Assembly: GCF_014203855.1 (NCBI RefSeq)
Contig: NZ_JACHJV010000001.1
Span: 7,626,001 to 7,690,000, forward strand
Origin: Kitasatospora kifunensis
Lineage (GTDB): Bacteria; Actinomycetota; Actinomycetes; Streptomycetales; Streptomycetaceae
Length of the DNA: 64,000 nt
Direction: 5' to 3'
Positions 17,162 through 25,527 of the stretch are shown here, one piece after another; position 1 is the first letter of the stretch, and the number at the start of each line of letters is the position of its first letter. The notes beneath the pieces are model-generated. The model did not search any database, was not told the DNA's origin, and worked only from the letters and a program-made list of their open reading frames with translations. Made by a program: the position numbers and the translations under genes.

Positions 17162-17869
17162 TCAGCCTGCGATGAGCCGGGCGGCCGTCACGCCCTCGAC
17201 CGCCGTGCGCCCGGTCAGGTGCTGGTATCGCTGTACGAGGTGACGATGGCGAAGTCGATGACCCAGCCGTCGTTCGACTCGAAGCAGCGGATTGCGTCCC
17301 GGTGGAGGGAAGGCGGCGGCGAGGTCGTCCATGAGCGACCGGCGGTCCACGGCGATGACGGTCAGCGCCCAGTCCACGCCAGGATCGAGCGATACGAGGG
17401 CCAGCGCGAGGTGCTCAGAGCGGTGTTGCCGCTCGCGGCGCGCGAGGGCCAGCCGGAGGGAGGCTTCGTAGACCGCCTGCGCATCGACTCCGAGCGGTGG
17501 ATCCACTCGGGCGCAACGTCGGCGGGCGTTGCCGGCACCGAGGGGGAGGACGGGTGCATGGCCGACAGGTTGATCCCATGTCGTCACGTCGGAGTTCTGG
17601 AGTATGCGGTCCAGGTCGATACCGAGCGACGCCATGAGCCCGCGGTCGGCCGCCGCGCCTGCTCCCCATGGTGCGGCAGCACGCACTGGCTCGTGCAGCG
17701 CGGTGGAGGTCGCGCCCGAGCGGGCCAAGACCCCGGCCACCTTGTCGCCGCCCAGCGTGAGCGCCAGTAGGAGGTGCTCGCTGCCGACTCTGGGGTGGCC
17801 GAGATCGCGAGCTGCTGCACGTGCCCGCCGCAGGATACGGACGAGCTCTGGATCATCACCATGGAACAC
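17162..17869 (-). CDS. Clp-N domain protein (no ATPase)
   Basis: 235 residues from GTG 17869. Two Clp_N repeats are visible: PELVRILRRARAAARDLGHP with VGSEHLLLALTLGG (about 8-45), and VYEASLRLALARRERQHRSE with LALALVSL (about 130-160). There is no AAA module, so it cannot unfold proteins itself and may be an adaptor or a sensor. In Streptomyces such genes often follow a small HTH gene. Here the HTH gene (19142-19351) is on the same strand but an IS630 element has split the pair. The ribosome site AAGGG, just before the insertion point, is still present. Confidence 0.85.
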   Translation of the reverse strand: MFHGDDPELVRILRRARAAARDLGHPRVGSEHLLLALTLGGDKVAGVLARSGATSTALHEPVRAAAPWGAGAAADRGLMASLGIDLDRILQNSDVTTWDQPVGHAPVLPLGAGNARRRCARVDPPLGVDAQAVYEASLRLALARRERQHRSEHLALALVSLDPGVDWALTVIAVDRRSLMDDLAAAFPPPGRNPLLRVERRLGHRLRHRHLVQRYQHLTGRTAVEGVTAARLIAG

Positions 17870-17886
17870 GGTCAGCCAAACCCTTC

Positions 17887-19144
17887 TAGTGCTGTGACCG
17901 CATAAGTTCGCCGGGTTGCCTCGGTCAAGCGGTGAGAAGTGGGCGTCCGCCCCAGCGGACGCCCTTTTCGCTGCGGATGCGGGCGCGTTCTCGTCGTTTG
18001 GCGGCCAGGACGTCGGGGTGGCGGGCGTTGGCGTTGCGCCAGCGCAGGTAGCGGTGAAGCGCCCGGGTCTGGACGGTGTGGTTGGGGTGGTGGGAGTTGG
18101 CGAGGGTGAACTGCCGCAGCGGCCCGAAGTGGGCCTCGATCGGGTTGGCCCAGGACGCGTTGGTCGGCGTGAAGCAGAGTTCGACGTTGTTCCGCCGGGC
18201 CCACTGGCGGATCTTCCAGCCCTTGTGGGCCGAGAGGTTGTCCACGATCACGTAGATCGGGGCGCCGTCGGGACGGGCGGCGCGGATCGAGCGGAGCGCG
18301 GCCAGGCTGTTCGCGGCGCCCTTGCGGCGGTGGTTGACACCCCAGAGGGTGTCGTCGCCGATCGAGTAGCAGCCGTGGAAGTAGGTGACCCCGTGGGTGC
18401 GCTTGTAGGTGGCCGGCAGTCGGTCGGGCCGGCTCTGTTCGGCCCAGCAGGATCCGGCGGTGGGACGGATCCCGAGCGGTCCGAACTCGTCGAACGCGAA
18501 CGTCCGGTCCGGGAAGCGTTCCAGGACGTGCTCGATCCGGTGGAGCTTGGCGTCGTACTCGGGGTCGGTGGACTCCTTCCACGTCTTGGTGCGTTGGAAG
18601 GTAACGCCGCGTCGGGCGAGCAGGCAGCGCAGGGCCTCGCGGCCGATGCGGATCACCCGGCCGTGCACGCGCCGCAGGTAGGCGAGCAGTTTGCGGATCG
18701 ACCAGCGGGTGAAGGGCTGGCCGAGCGTGGCCGGGCGGGCGGTGGCCATCTGGACGACGAAGTCCTCGTCGTCAGGACTGAGTTGGCGGGGACGGCCTCC
18801 CGCCCATCGAGGGTCCAGGCAGGCCAGACCGATCTCGTTGAACCGGTGGATCACGTCCCGCACGGTGTCCTCGTCGGCCGCGACCAACTGGGCGATCACC
18901 GGCACCCGGTTGCCGCCGGCCGAGGCCAGCAGCATCATCGCCCGCCGGTAGCGCACCGAACTGGCACTGCCCCGCCGAACGATCCGCTGTAACTGCTGAC
19001 CCTCCTGATCGGTCAGCCTGCGGACCTTGACCGGCTCTGCCACCACGCCTCCCGACACTGCGTTGAACGACTCGCGACATCCAACCGGTCAAGACCCCAG
19101 CGCCGCCACCCGCAACCCGGCGAACCTATGCGGTCACAGCACTA
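17887..19144 (-). mobile_element. IS630-family insertion sequence
   Basis: The element runs 17889-19142 (1254 bp) with 31-bp terminal inverted repeats: 17889-17919 (GTGCTGTGACCGCATAAG...) and 19112-19142 match at 30 of 31 positions. It is flanked by the TA target duplication expected of IS630/Tc1-mariner elements (17887-17888 and 19143-19144). It carries one full-length transposase gene on the minus strand and looks intact, so it may be active. Confidence 0.95.
17925..19058 (-). CDS. IS630-family transposase (DDE)
   Basis: 377 residues. The N-terminal HTH domains are LTDQEGQQLQRIVRRGSAS and the IAQLVAADEDTVRDVIHRFN region. The DDE catalytic core includes FAFDEFGPLG (first Asp), VIVDNLSAHKG (second Asp) and NASWANPIEAHF (Glu). 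The gene is complete, with no frameshift, inside an element with intact ends. It reads in the same direction as the HTH and Clp-N genes on either side, so transcription through it might still reach the Clp-N gene. Confidence 0.95.
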   Translation of the reverse strand: MSGGVVAEPVKVRRLTDQEGQQLQRIVRRGSASSVRYRRAMMLLASAGGNRVPVIAQLVAADEDTVRDVIHRFNEIGLACLDPRWAGGRPRQLSPDDEDFVVQMATARPATLGQPFTRWSIRKLLAYLRRVHGRVIRIGREALRCLLARRGVTFQRTKTWKESTDPEYDAKLHRIEHVLERFPDRTFAFDEFGPLGIRPTAGSCWAEQSRPDRLPATYKRTHGVTYFHGCYSIGDDTLWGVNHRRKGAANSLAALRSIRAARPDGAPIYVIVDNLSAHKGWKIRQWARRNNVELCFTPTNASWANPIEAHFGPLRQFTLANSHHPNHTVQTRALHRYLRWRNANARHPDVLAAKRRERARIRSEKGVRWGGRPLLTA

Positions 19145-19351
19145 GGCGTGGTGGTGCTTCCGGTGGACGGTCTGTTTGCTCACCCCGAGACACGCGGCGA
19201 TCTCCTGCCATGACCAGCCCGCCCTGCGCGCTGCGGCGACTTGTTCAGCCTCGAGTTGTTCAGTCAGTCGGCGCAGGCGAGCGACGGCGCGCAGCCCGGT
19301 ATCGGGGTCGGAGCTTCGGACAGCCTGTTCAAGCTCGGCGATGACGAACAT
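19142..19351 (-). CDS. Small HTH protein
   Basis: 69 residues starting MFVIAELEQAVRSSDPDTGL at ATG 19351. It ends with a sigma-70-region-4-like helix-turn-helix (GWSWQEIAACLGVSKQTVHR) and HHHA. The stop TAG is formed at the junction with the IS630 element: its TA is the target duplication and its G comes from the element. Without the insertion the stop is also TAG, so the protein is unchanged. The start is favoured because a consensus promoter and a palindrome lie immediately upstream. It is probably the regulator partner of the Clp-N gene now 1.3 kb away. Confidence 0.75.
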   Translation of the reverse strand: MFVIAELEQAVRSSDPDTGLRAVARLRRLTEQLEAEQVAAARRAGWSWQEIAACLGVSKQTVHRKHHHA

Positions 19352-19412
19352 ATCGTCAGCATATGCTGACGAGACTCGCGCGTCAACAAATGCTGACGAT
19401 ATGTTCGTCATC
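19340..19412 (-). promoter_or_regulatory. Promoter with nested palindromes before the HTH gene
   Basis: On the minus strand TTGACG (19386-19381), a 17-nt spacer, and TATGCT (19363-19358) make a good -35/-10 pair. It lies only 6 nt from the ATG at 19351, so the message may be leaderless. The -10 box sits inside a perfect 16-bp palindrome GTCAGCATATGCTGAC (19355-19370). This is part of a larger inverted repeat with 31-nt arms at 19340-19370 and 19382-19412 (2 mismatches) that also copies the MFVI start codons in mirror image. Confidence 0.7.
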
Positions 19413-19656
19413 CGCAGGACTCGCTCGACGGCTGAGCGCGCATGCCGGGCGGCCAGTCCGCGCGGCGGAAGTGACCGAATCCACCGAACCCACAGTCCTG
19501 CGCAGTGAGCCATCCGACCTGGCCTGACGTCACGTCAGCTGCTGGGGAACTTGTCGGCGTAGCGCAGGCGGATGCTCCAGTGGGTTGCCCCGCTCGCCGG
19601 TCGGCCTGGATGAACGTTCAAGATGAAACGGGCTCATCTGTTATCTCCCAGGAAAT
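19413..19656. other. Non-coding interval left of TnpB element
   Basis: No supported gene. It holds a short palindrome CTGACGTCACGTCAG (19524-19538). From about 19645 it holds the presumed left end of the TnpB element, preceded by TTAT at 19641-19644. Confidence 0.5.
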
Positions 19657-21076
19657 CCCGGCCTTCAGGCCGGGAAGATGGGGGTCCCCCCGCCCGGAGG
19701 GTGGGGGAGGGCGCTTGGCGTGGAGGCGCGGAGCGCGGGGATTTCTCTTCGTTGTCGGTGAGGGGCTGGGTTGTCGGTGGGGGTCGGTAGGTTGGCTGTG
19801 TGCATCTTCGGTATTCGTTTCGCCTGTATCCGACGGTGGGTCAGCGTCGGGCGCTGGCTCGTACGTTCGGTTGTGCTCGGGTGGTGTTCAACGATGGGCT
19901 GGCCGCTCGGAAGGCGGCCTATCGGGTGGATCGGTCGTGGATCGCGTTGGGCGTGCTGGCGAAGGCGGTGATCACGGATGCGAAGCGGACCGCTGAGCGG
20001 GCGTGGCTGGCGTCGGTGTCGGTGGATGCGTTGCAGTCCTCGCTTCGTGATCTGGATGCCGCGTACCGCGGCTTCTTCGACGCGGTGTCGGGAAAGCGGC
20101 GCGGTGGTGGCCGGGTGGGTCTGCCGGTGTTCAAATCGCGCAAGGACAACCGGCAGTCGATCCGGTTCAGTCGCAACGGGTTCCGGATCCGGGGCAACGG
20201 GAAGCTGAACCTGGCGAAGATCGGTGACGTACGGGTGAAGTGGTCCCGCAAGCTGCCCGCCGACCCCTCGTCGGTGACGATCATCCTTGATCCGGCAGGG
20301 CGCTACCACGCGTCGTTCGTCGTCGACGTGGAACCGGACGTGCTGCCCGAACTCGATGCCGAGGTGGGCATCGACCTGGGCCTGACTACCTACGCGGTCC
20401 TGTCGGACGGGACGGTGGTCGACAACCCCCGTTTCCTGCGCAAGGCCGAGAAGAAGCTCAAAGCCGCCCAGCGGGAGTTGTCCCGCAAGGCCAAGGGGTC
20501 GAAGAACCGGGCCAAGGCCCGCGTCAAGGTCGCCAGGGCGCATGCCAGGGTGGCCGACACCCGCAAGGACTGGCTGCACAAGCAGACGACCAGGATCGTT
20601 CGCGAAAATCAAGCGATCTACCTGGAAGACCTGAACGTGCGCGGCCTGGGCCGTGGTCGGCTGGCCAAGTCCGTGCACGACGCCGCATGGTCCACCTTCC
20701 GCCGCATGCTGGAGGAGAAGGCCGCCCGCTACGGGCGCCATGTCGGGATCGTGCACCGTGCGTTCCCCTCCTCCCAGCTCTGCTCCGCGTGCGGGCACCG
20801 CGACGGACCCAAGCCACTCGCGGTCCGCGCCTGGACCTGTGATGCGTGCGCTGTGCCGCATGACCGTGACCTCAACGCTGCTCGAAACATCCTGGCCGCC
20901 GGGCGGGCGGACAGGCTAAACGCCCCCGGAGGGCCGGTGAGACCAGGCGTGGCAATCCCACGCCAGGCACGGCCCGTTGAACGGGGAACCCACCGGAACG
21001 CCACCGGCACAGGGCGCAAGCCCCAGGCCGACGGCGCGGCCGGAATCCCCGCGCCGTAGCGCGGGGAGGATGTCAA
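19645..21076 (+). mobile_element. IS200/IS605-type TnpB-only element (boundaries approximate)
   Basis: A TnpB gene is bracketed by imperfect-palindrome hairpins typical of this family. The left one is CCCGGCC-TTCA-GGCCGGG (19657-19674). The right one is CCCCGCGC-CGTA-GCGCGGGG (21047-21066), overlapping the tnpB stop. The right end probably stops at TCAA (21073-21076), a known IS605-type right-end signature, and the left flank TTAT would be the target motif. No TnpA transposase is present, so movement would need help in trans. The left boundary is inferred. Confidence 0.65.
19800..21059 (+). CDS. tnpB: RNA-guided endonuclease TnpB
   Basis: 419 residues, opening VHLRYSFRLYPTVGQRRALA. The RuvC-like nuclease is complete: first Asp in VGIDLGLTTYAVL, Glu in YLEDLNVRGL, last Asp in HDRDLNAARNI. 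The zinc finger between them is CSACGHRDG...WTCDACAV. All catalytic residues are present, so the nuclease may be active. TnpB uses an RNA made from the element's right end, with the flanking DNA as guide; here that flank is the 3' end of a flavin monooxygenase gene. The start (GTG 19800) gives the usual N-terminus. Confidence 0.9.
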   Translation: MHLRYSFRLYPTVGQRRALARTFGCARVVFNDGLAARKAAYRVDRSWIALGVLAKAVITDAKRTAERAWLASVSVDALQSSLRDLDAAYRGFFDAVSGKRRGGGRVGLPVFKSRKDNRQSIRFSRNGFRIRGNGKLNLAKIGDVRVKWSRKLPADPSSVTIILDPAGRYHASFVVDVEPDVLPELDAEVGIDLGLTTYAVLSDGTVVDNPRFLRKAEKKLKAAQRELSRKAKGSKNRAKARVKVARAHARVADTRKDWLHKQTTRIVRENQAIYLEDLNVRGLGRGRLAKSVHDAAWSTFRRMLEEKAARYGRHVGIVHRAFPSSQLCSACGHRDGPKPLAVRAWTCDACAVPHDRDLNAARNILAAGRADRLNAPGGPVRPGVAIPRQARPVERGTHRNATGTGRKPQADGAAGIPAP

Positions 21077-22209
21077 TGGGCCTGCTCGTGTCGGGTGAAC
21101 GCGGCGACCAGGCCGTGGGCCGTGTTGATGTCGGAGTCGGTTCCGTGGGCCTCGGCACCTTCAAAGATGGCAGCCTCGGCGCTGCGGGGGAACATGGCCT
21201 GCTCGTACGCGGTGAGCGCGGCCTCGATGTCGTCGGGGTGCGCGGCGAGGGCCTTGCCGAGTTCGGCGCCGTCGAGCATGGCCAGGTTGGCGCCTTCGCC
21301 GTTCGGGGCCGCGAGGTGGGCGGCGTCGCCGACCAGGGTCACCCCGGGTACCCGGTCCCACCGGTGCCCGGTCGGCAGCGCGTAGAGGGGGCGCAGGACC
21401 GGCGCGATGTCGCCGTCTGTGATCAGCGCGGTGAGCTCCGGCGCCCAGCCGTCGAACTCCTGCGCGATCCGCGCGGTGGCCGCGGCGGCATCGGTGAAGT
21501 CGATGGCGGCGAACCAGTCCTGCGGCTCGGACAGCCCCATGTAGGCGTGCAGGGTGTCGCCCCTCTCCCGGTGGGCGAAGATCTCCCGGCCCGGGGTGGG
21601 CGCGATCATCGACCCGCCACCGACCGTTTTCGCGGTGGCGGGGTGCCGGGTGTCGGCGTCGAACAGGTAGGTCTCGACGATCGACTTGCCGACGTACGCG
21701 GGCGTGGCGGTGGAGAGCAGCGGCCGGACCCGTGACCACGCGCCGTCCGCGCCGACCAGCAGGCTCGTGACGACGGTGCCGCCACCTGCGAACGTCACCT
21801 CGTGACGGCCCCCGCCGAGGGCGCGGGTGCTGCTGACCTTGTGTCCCCAGCGGACGGTGTCGACGGGCAGTGAGTCGAGCAGGACCTGTCGCAGCTCGCC
21901 GCGTTGCACCTCGGGGCGTCCTCCCGTGCCATCGTCGGCCTTGTCGAACAGGACGGTCCCGTCCGGGGCGAGCACCCGCATCGCCTGGCGGCCAGCCAGG
22001 ATGAGGCCATGGAACTCGTCCATCAAGTCGGCTGCTTCGAGGGCGAGTTGCCCGTTGTAGTCGTGGATGTCGAGCATCCCGCCCTGCGAACGCGCAGCCG
22101 GGGAGGGCTCCGCCTCGTAGACGGTGGCCGGTATTCCGTGGACGTGCAGGACGCGGGCGAGCGTGAGGCCGCCGAGCCCGGCGCCGATGATCGTGACGGC
22201 AGTGGTCAT
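21073..22209 (-). CDS. TetX-like FAD-dependent monooxygenase
   Basis: 378 residues. FAD motifs: VTIIGAGLGGLTLARVL (GxGxxG, residues 6-22), the E-P...AARSQGGMLDIHDYNGQLAL region, and VTLVGDAAHLAAPNGEGANL (GD motif). The order and wording of segments (GGMLDIHDYNGQ, EVQRGELRQVLLDSLP, YEQAMFPRSAEA) parallel the TetX tetracycline-destructase branch of class A flavin monooxygenases, but substrate specificity cannot be read from this. The stop codon TGA lies in the TCAA at the right boundary of the TnpB element, so the last residues may have been changed by that insertion. Confidence 0.75.
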   Translation of the reverse strand: MTTAVTIIGAGLGGLTLARVLHVHGIPATVYEAEPSPAARSQGGMLDIHDYNGQLALEAADLMDEFHGLILAGRQAMRVLAPDGTVLFDKADDGTGGRPEVQRGELRQVLLDSLPVDTVRWGHKVSSTRALGGGRHEVTFAGGGTVVTSLLVGADGAWSRVRPLLSTATPAYVGKSIVETYLFDADTRHPATAKTVGGGSMIAPTPGREIFAHRERGDTLHAYMGLSEPQDWFAAIDFTDAAAATARIAQEFDGWAPELTALITDGDIAPVLRPLYALPTGHRWDRVPGVTLVGDAAHLAAPNGEGANLAMLDGAELGKALAAHPDDIEAALTAYEQAMFPRSAEAAIFEGAEAHGTDSDINTAHGLVAAFTRHEQAH

Positions 22210-22420
22210 GGGCGTTCTTCCTGATCATGGACCGCTGGGCGGACGCTCGGCAGGTGATCCCTGGAGCGCTGTTCCAGTAAGTCGGGACGATGCGATACCG
22301 GTGGCCGGTGCCGTTGATGGCCGGCGCCAGCCAGCCCCACTGTCCTGGCGGCCACCAACAACTCACCGACAGCTCACCGGCAGGTCGCCGTCACCACCGA
22401 CAGTCAGCCGACACCGACAC

Positions 22421-23021
22421 CTTCACGACCAACCACCTCGGGCCGTTCACGTTGACGGAGTCGCTCATTCCCCACCTGCCCGACGGCGCGAACGTGGTCT
22501 TCACCTGCTCGGCCGTCGAGGACCCGCAGCGCAAGCCCGCGGTCACCGCCGGCTTCCGCGGCGGGCGCTATATCTCCGCCGAAGCCAGCGCGCGCGGCGA
22601 GTGGCAGCCCGGGGGATCGTCCAAGCCCGGCTACGACGCCTACGCCACCTCCAAGCAGTGCAACCTCGCCACCGTCCTCGCCCTCGCGCGCGAAGTCCCG
22701 AGGCTTCGTTTCATCGGGGTCGAACCCGGCTTCAACCCCGGTACCGGACTTGGCCGCGATGCGAGCCCGGCTCTGCAGTTCCTGGCGAAGTACGTGCTCG
22801 CGCCGCTGGCACCCATGGTCAAGTACTGGAGCACCCCGAAGCGTGCCGCCCGAATGATCACCAAGGTGTTGACGAGCGAGTCGCACCAGTCCGGGGCGTA
22901 CTACGACGAGAACGGGAAGCCCATGCTTGGCTCCGTGCAGGTGCGTGACGCCGAGTTCAGCGACCGTGTCGTTGCCGAGACCCGCGCCTTGCTCGCCAAA
23001 GTCTCCGACGAAACGCTTTAG
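22421..23021 (+). pseudogene. 5'-truncated short-chain dehydrogenase/reductase
   Basis: From about 22421 the reading frame matches the second half of an SDR: FTTNHLGPFTLTESLIPHLP (the N-H-L-G-x-F helix), a catalytic-type region GGSSKPGYDAYATSKQCNLA with the Y-x3-K pair, then VEPGFNPGTGLGRDA. The N-terminal Rossmann part with the cofactor-binding TGxxxGIG motif is missing; the frame upstream (22290-22420) has no recognisable homology. It is therefore a gene remnant, probably lost during rearrangement between the two monooxygenase genes. Confidence 0.7.
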
Positions 23022-23029
23022 CGCTCCGA

Positions 23030-24586
23030 TCAGTGCTCTGGCGCACAGGCCCACCGGGTGGTGTTCAGGCTGCGGCTTGGAGTTGGCGTCCGCCCCAACC
23101 CGCCAGCTGCCGGGCCGTGCCAGTGCTGCAGCGCCTGGTGGAGCCCGTCGGCGTGGTCGTGACCGTCGTGACCGTCGTGGCCGGTGGTGCGCAGCCAGGC
23201 GGTGTGCCCGTCCGGCCGCAGGAGGATGGCGTGGAGTTCGGGATGGTCGGGGCAGGTCGCGGTGACGAGGTCCACTCGGTCTGCCCATCCTGCGGCCGAC
23301 TCGCGGATGGCGCTTGTTCCGGTCAGGTCGAGCAGCACGCCGCGTCCCGAGGCGAGCAACTCGGCCAGGTGCGTGCGGCCGTCGTCCGTGGTCAGGGCGA
23401 GGTCGGGTGCCAGTCGGCCCAGCCAGGGGTGGTCGGAGCCGGGGCGCATCTCGTAGCGGGTGTCCAGCGCGGTGATGGTCTCGGCGAGGGCGCGGTTTCC
23501 CGCAGGGTGGCCGGCGATGCGGGTGAGCAGGTCGGTGATCGGCCCGAGCCGGTCGTCGGCCTCGCCGAGCAGCATCTGGGCCCGTGTGTTGGCCAGCACA
23601 TGCGCACCAGCGGTGTGGCGTTCGGCGTGGTAGCTGTCGAGCAGGTGTGCCGGCGCGGTGCCGCGCACGGTGGCGGCGAGTTTCCAGCCGAGGTTGAACG
23701 CGTCGTCCAGGGCGACGTTGACGCCGATCGCCCCGGCCGGCGGGTGGATGTGCGCGGCGTCCCCGGCCAGGACGACCCTGCCCCGGACGTACTCGGATGC
23801 CTGCCGGGCGGCGTTGCCGAACCGGGTCAGCCAGCGCGCGGCGCGCAGCTCGACGTGGCGGCCGAGCGCGTCGTCCACGGCGGTTTGGAGCAGGTCCAGG
23901 GTGACCGGGGTGTCCTTGTCCGCGGGGGGTTGCCGGTCGGAGGTGAGGACCCGCACGTAGCCGGGGCGAGGGATGACGAACACGGTCCCGCCGGGGCCGG
24001 TGGTCGTGCCGAACGGCAGCGCCTCGGGGTCGGCGAGCTCGACGTCACCGAGCAGGGTGAAGCGGGTCGCCTCGGTACCGGGGAAGTCGATGCCGGCCTG
24101 TTTGCGGACGGTGCTGCGGCCGCCGTCGCAACCGACCAGGTACGCGGCCCGGAGGCGGTACTCACCGTCGCCGGTGCTGACAGTGGCGGTGACGGACTCG
24201 GAATCCTGTTCCAGGGCGCGCAGTTCGTGTCCGCGCCGGATGTCGGCTCCCAGGTCGAGAGCGTGCGCCTCGAGTACTTCCTCGACCCGGGTCTGCGGGA
24301 TGCCCAGCGAGTACGGGTGGTCGGTATGCGCGCCCGCGAGGGTGAGCGTCACCGGCAGGCCGGAGAACGCGGCGTGTGGCACTTGCCAGCCCTCGCTGAC
24401 AAGCCTTTCGGCGAGGCCGCGCCGCGCCAGCAGGTCCAGGGCGCGGGCGTTGAGGTTGAAGCCCCGGCAGAAGTCCGGCCGCTGCGCGTGGCGTTCGACA
24501 ACGACCGTATCGACGCCGGCGATCCGCAGCTCGCTGGCGAGTAACAGTCCGGCCGGGCCGGCTCCGACGATCAACACGTCGGTCAT
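23030..24586 (-). CDS. Class A FAD monooxygenase, rifampicin-monooxygenase/aromatic-hydroxylase type
   Basis: 518 residues from ATG 24586 (ribosome site GGAAGGAAG). Motifs: TDVLIVGAGPAGLLLASELR, RGFNLNARALDLLARRGLAE, LVGCDGGRSTVRKQAGIDFP (DG motif) and VVLAGDAAHIHPPAGAIGVN (GD motif). A C-terminal thioredoxin-like domain follows (about 400-500). This layout is that of Rox-type antibiotic monooxygenases and PgaE-like polyketide hydroxylases. Its start overlaps the stop of a PadR repressor gene (ATGA), making a repressor-enzyme operon, the usual arrangement for an inducible detoxifying or tailoring enzyme. Substrate unknown. Confidence 0.85.
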   Translation of the reverse strand: MTDVLIVGAGPAGLLLASELRIAGVDTVVVERHAQRPDFCRGFNLNARALDLLARRGLAERLVSEGWQVPHAAFSGLPVTLTLAGAHTDHPYSLGIPQTRVEEVLEAHALDLGADIRRGHELRALEQDSESVTATVSTGDGEYRLRAAYLVGCDGGRSTVRKQAGIDFPGTEATRFTLLGDVELADPEALPFGTTTGPGGTVFVIPRPGYVRVLTSDRQPPADKDTPVTLDLLQTAVDDALGRHVELRAARWLTRFGNAARQASEYVRGRVVLAGDAAHIHPPAGAIGVNVALDDAFNLGWKLAATVRGTAPAHLLDSYHAERHTAGAHVLANTRAQMLLGEADDRLGPITDLLTRIAGHPAGNRALAETITALDTRYEMRPGSDHPWLGRLAPDLALTTDDGRTHLAELLASGRGVLLDLTGTSAIRESAAGWADRVDLVTATCPDHPELHAILLRPDGHTAWLRTTGHDGHDGHDHADGLHQALQHWHGPAAGGLGRTPTPSRSLNTTRWACAPEH

Positions 24587-25227
24587 CGGGTGCTTCCTTC
24601 CTGGTCGGTGGGGGCGGACCAGGTCCATCCCTGTTCGGTTCGCTCGGCCTTGGGCCAGAACAGGCTGCCGTCGCGGATCTCGGCGATGGTCCGCCGGGTC
24701 CAGGCCAACTCGGCCTCCCAGGCGTGCAATGCGCACTCGACTTCGATCATGAACAGCCGGGGGACCTTGCCGGAGCCGACCGTGTCGGCCAGCACCGTGT
24801 TCGTCTCCTCGATCCGCTGGGCCAGCTGCCCCGCCCGTTCGACCAGTGCCTGCGCCGCCCGGTCCGGACCGAGCGCGCCGAGGTAGGACACCGCGGCCAT
24901 GAACTTGGGATATTCCGCGACGGGCGTGCGCAGGAGTTCATCGATCCAGCGAACGAACTCGCTCTGACCCAACTCGGTTGTCGCGTACACGGTTCGCTCC
25001 GGCCGCCTGCCATCGCGCGCCGTCTCCACCGGCTCGATCCAGCCATGCCGGACCAACGCCTCGACCGTGTCGTACAGCGACCCGGAGTTGACCTTGAAGC
25101 TGCTGTCCTTGTGCCGCTCCCGCAGGGTGGACGCCATCTCATAGGGGTGCATCGGCTGTTCTTGCAGCAGGCCCAGTACGGCCAGCGCCAGTGTGTTGGA
25201 GATCTTCCGCTTCGCCATCTGTGTCAC
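24583..25227 (-). CDS. PadR-family transcriptional regulator
   Basis: 214 residues from GTG 25227; an internal ATG at 25218 (MAKRKISNTLALAVL) is also possible. The N-terminal winged HTH is typical (LGLLQEQPMHPYEMASTLRE, SLYDTVEALVRHGWIEPV). The C-terminal PadR helical dimerisation domain begins about residue 95. It overlaps the downstream flavin monooxygenase start (ATGA). PadR proteins usually repress and are released by aromatic or drug ligands, so it likely controls that enzyme and itself. Confidence 0.9.
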   Translation of the reverse strand: MTQMAKRKISNTLALAVLGLLQEQPMHPYEMASTLRERHKDSSFKVNSGSLYDTVEALVRHGWIEPVETARDGRRPERTVYATTELGQSEFVRWIDELLRTPVAEYPKFMAAVSYLGALGPDRAAQALVERAGQLAQRIEETNTVLADTVGSGKVPRLFMIEVECALHAWEAELAWTRRTIAEIRDGSLFWPKAERTEQGWTWSAPTDQEGSTR

Positions 25228-25244
25228 CCGTATCGCCGACCTCT

Positions 25245-25264
25245 AATAGTAGGAACCGACTATA
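25245..25264. promoter_or_regulatory. Candidate PadR operator/promoter
   Basis: AATAGT (25245-25250) and ACTATA (25259-25264) form a 6-bp inverted repeat (one mismatch) with an 8-nt spacer, 18 bp upstream of the PadR start. The arms are AT-rich in a GC-rich setting and also resemble a -10 box on the minus strand (TATAGT). Confidence 0.5.
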
Positions 25265-25457
25265 GGTGATGACGTGAGGGTGCGTCAGCAACTACCGCTG
25301 ATTTCCGTTTCGGATGCTCCAACCGGCGCCAACTACAGCCGATGCGAACAGGTGAAGCCGAAGCTGGACGGCCGCCCGGCGGCCCCGGCCCGGGTGTTGA
25401 CCTCGGCCGTTGGCAGGCCGGGGCGCTCGTTGGGCGTTACCGGACCGGGCCGCCGAC

Positions 25458-25514
25458 GACCGATGGCCTCACTGCTGACCGATAGCTTCAGTGCTGACCG
25501 ATGGCCTCACTGCT
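25458..25514. repeat. Three tandem 19-bp repeats
   Basis: GACCGATGGCCTCACTGCT occurs at 25458-25476 and 25496-25514, with a diverged copy between (25477-25495). They lie in the 300-bp gap between the PadR and GNAT genes, just beyond the GNAT stop. No other feature is seen in that gap apart from the PadR promoter region. Confidence 0.9.
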
Positions 25515-25527
25515 GTCGGGGACGAGC

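Noticed and set aside
22290..22420. 5' extension of the SDR frame to an ATG at 22290
   Set aside because: The residues before FTTNHLG show no Rossmann motif and look like intergenic DNA read through; treated as a truncated gene instead.
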